Of a stretch of DNA of 64,000 bases, positions 61,507-64,000 are shown in pieces. The stretch comes from Raphanus sativus (Eukaryota > Streptophyta > Magnoliopsida > Brassicales > Brassicaceae): NCBI RefSeq assembly GCF_000801105.2, contig NC_079515.1, positions 4,154,001 through 4,218,000 on the forward strand, read 5' to 3'. The translations under genes were made by a program, and so were the position numbers. Numbering within the stretch: position 1 is the first letter of the stretch; every line of letters starts with the position of its first letter. The notes below the pieces were generated by a model. It saw only the letters and a program-made list of their open reading frames with translations, had not been told where the DNA came from and searched no databases.

Positions 61507-62126
61507 TACAAAAAAATACTCTTATAAAATGTGGTCACTATCTTATAATATTATTCATCCTCCCTTTGTTAATGTTGTATTAATCTTTTTAAAAGATGAA
61601 ACTGTGATTGTAGCTCTGCTTTTATTAAGAAAAAAAAATGAAATGATTTTCTCAAATCTCATCTCCTTTGATCTTATATCTTATACTCTGGCAATTTTTA
61701 AAAGATAGACTTTTTAATATTTTTACATATATCCAAAAAACGTATTAAATCACTATAATAAATTTATCATTTTCAGTAATTTTTTTTATCAGTTTTTAAC
61801 CAATAATAATCTAGTAATACCAATTAATTTTCTTAAAATTTATAAATTTTTCATAAGAACATAAAATATACATTTTTTGAAACAAAATATTTTTCAAAAT
61901 CATAAATCTTTTAGAAACGGAAAAAGTATATTATAAAGAATAATTGCACTCCTTACCCACCAAACTCACCCTATTTGCATTCCACACACTAAATCCCCCA
62001 AATTTTCTTCCCCATCACTACCATTCCCCCCCCCCTCTCCTATGGCAAATCCCTAATATCCAACTTTTTTAGGATTTTGAGCAAATTCACTCTATTATAA
62101 ATCTCTCATAAATTTATAAACCTAGA
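61507..62126. other. CASP2 3' region and AT-rich spacer
   Basis: No gene is seen. The sequence is AT-rich with a C-run near 62026-62035 (ccccccccct). Confidence 0.4.
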
Positions 62127-63120
62127 ATCCCCTTCTTATTAACCAAGAAGCATTTTTAAAGAGTAACCTTTGGTTTGTAAGTTATTTACGGGTGTGCCAT
62201 GCTGACGTGTCGGCACCATATTCATTCTCAGCCCATTTGTATATTTGCCCTCAACTCACTAGAATAATTACATAAATCTGTCATTGTCATATAATATACT
62301 CTCATCGTCAAACATTAATATAATTCATCGAATTATTTAGCATTCAATTCCGATTTATCCGTTTATGGCAACGTTCATATAATTACGTGTATGACTTAAA
62401 TGTTTGAATTTATTGTGTTTTGTTTCATTTGTTTATATATAGGAAACTCGGCTGGTGGACTTTAATTTGGTGTCAGATTTGGTGAGTACTATGATTTGCA
62501 ATTTATGATCCTTCTATAATGATTAGGCAATTTATGATCCTTCCATATATAATGATATTGGTATGTCCGAAAAGTATGAATATTTTAAATATAAATGTAA
62601 GTGGTTCATTTTATAGTTTTGGTTCATTTTAGGAGACATCCTTCATTTTATAGTTTTGTTTAGATTGCAATTATATCCTACTCATAATAATTGTTTTCAA
62701 AAATCTATACTCGGATTACTATTGGATATATCCCCTTCTTATTAATCAAGGAGCAATTTTTGAGAGTAACATTTGTTCTGTAAGTTATTTACATGTGTGC
62801 CATGCTGACGTGGCGGCATCATATTCATTCTCAGCCCATTTTTAGATTTACCCTCAATTTACTAGAATAATTACATATGAATGTCATTGTGATACATGTG
62901 CATAATCGACTTATATAATATAGTCTCATAACCGAATTATTCGCATTCAATTAATGATGCATCCGTTTATAGCAACCTTAATTTACTGCCTTTAATTTCG
63001 TGTATTAATTTAATGTCACTAATTTATTGTCTTTAGTTTCGTGTGTACATTTATAGCAACCTTTGTAGAGCGATTTTAATTTGGTTTCGATTTTGGAAAC
63101 TACTATGATTGGCAATTATG
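62127..63120. repeat. Two diverged copies of a Helitron-like 5' end, ~603 bp apart
   Basis: Text starting ccccttcttattaaycaagg at about 62128 and 62731 is shared for about 230 bp, including gtgccatgctgacgtg and atattcattctcagcccat. TCTTATTAAYCAAG-type starts are found at the 5' end of Arabidopsis Helitrons. No coding capacity. Confidence 0.5.
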
Positions 63121-64000
63121 ATCCGTCCATAATGATTAAACAATCATTCCTTATATCATTCATTCATTTTCAAAATAGACAATTATGCTGTCATTCAAGG
63201 AGTGGCAATTATGAGTACAAAAATATCGGGTATTAATTGCATAATACTAACTGAAATTTAAACTTGGTGCACAAGATCTAAAAATATATATAATGATAGT
63301 GGAGGTCATTCCGAACAAAATAAGTCGTGTACATGTAGGTGTGACTATATAAGGTTTCTATTACTTTTATTGCCTTATAATTCGTGTACATGTTGCTCCT
63401 TTTTTTGTCTGATAACAATCCGTCTAATGGTTTTCAGGGTTTTAACCAGAGCATTTTCAAGCGAGAGACTAAGAATCGAAGTGGAGCTTTATCTTTCCAA
63501 TTCACAGGTTTTTGTAATTCACATTTTTTTTAATGTTTACTTTTAAGTATATTACTTTTATCTTTACCTTTCTAATTCACAGGTTTTTCTGCGAGAGACT
63601 AAGAATCGAGTTCAGACTAAGAATCGAATTTGAGCTTTACCTTTCTAATTCACAGCTTTACCTTTCTAAGTCGGTAAAAAAATACTGACTTGCTTTACCT
63701 TTCTAAGTCGATAGGTTTTTTTTTTCAAATTAGGCCACAAGTATCTTTCCTTATTTCTTTTATGTTTATTTTTAAGAATATTATATGCAGCTGTTTGTTA
63801 CTCTTTGTTATTTTAATATTTTTGATTAGCAGTTATATAATTTCGGTAAATGAATAGACTTGATTTTTTTTTGAATTGTTGTTTATTGATTATTAGCTAA
63901 TAATCAAGAATTTGATAATAGTCTCATTCATGGAAGACCAACTCAGAGAAAGCAGCCACAGAAGATATGTTTTATTATATGATTTATATTTGGTGTTCAT
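63121..64000. other. Unassigned AT-rich region with short repeats
   Basis: No gene is recognised. From about 63450 to 63710 the words gcgagagactaagaatcga and ctttacctttctaattcaca each occur two to four times, forming an irregular repeat. The end of the window may include a coding start (gaagaccaactcagagaaag), but it runs off the edge. Confidence 0.35.

Noticed and set aside
63900..64000. Start of a gene at the right edge
   Set aside because: Too short to judge; no clear start, splice site or domain before the window ends.

Overview
The window is plant nuclear DNA from a crucifer (Brassicaceae). Genes carry short GT-AG introns, spacers are AT-rich, and there are many Helitron, hAT, MULE, LINE, SINE and MITE remnants. 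From about 38.9 kb onward the gene order matches, from memory, Arabidopsis thaliana chromosome 3 around At3g11480-At3g11550: BSMT1-like SABATH methyltransferase, ROP GTPase-activating protein, SmG, ribosomal protein S14 (uS11), VPS55-like, SPINDLY, CASP2. The cyclin B1;3 gene that I recall between S14 and VPS55 in A. thaliana is not recognisable here.

Layout. 0-43 kb is a local duplication array. One unit holds a five-exon BSMT1-like gene followed, in antisense, by the 3' end of the ROP-GAP gene. There are three apparently intact methyltransferase genes (A 1483-5169, B 24795-28533, C 38983-40700), a truncated fourth (152-333), the intact ROP-GAP (43209-41732, minus strand) and two detached copies of its last exon (6113-6553 and 31014-31382). 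The spacers are filled with: a ~348-bp satellite of about nine monomers (8.6-11.75 kb); a decayed MULE (11.75-18.3 kb) carrying a nested hAT element with a broken transposase; three Helitrons end to end (20.5-24.5 kb); a palindromic element with telomere-like repeats; two LINE 3' fragments; a SINE with an intact target-site duplication; and two hAT-type MITEs.

43-64 kb is the syntenic gene block: ROP-GAP, SmG, a decayed tRNA-Pro(CGG), uS11, a pair of box C/D snoRNAs and VPS55 on the minus strand, then a broken LINE, then SPINDLY and CASP2 on the plus strand, then a Helitron-like repeat region.

Main points for follow-up. (1) SPINDLY is interrupted by a ~35-bp deletion in a catalytic-domain exon, which causes a frameshift and stop. 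(2) The VPS55-like gene reads through correctly only if a one-nucleotide exon at 51243 is used. (3) An unannotated-looking box C/D snoRNA pair lies between uS11 and VPS55 with its own promoter motifs. (4) Methyltransferase copy A has Tyr in place of an active-site Trp. (5) Several insertions have an empty-site copy inside the same window, so they can be dated relative to the duplications. A broken SPINDLY and a missing cyclin would fit one of several homeologous copies in a mesopolyploid crucifer, but that is inference.
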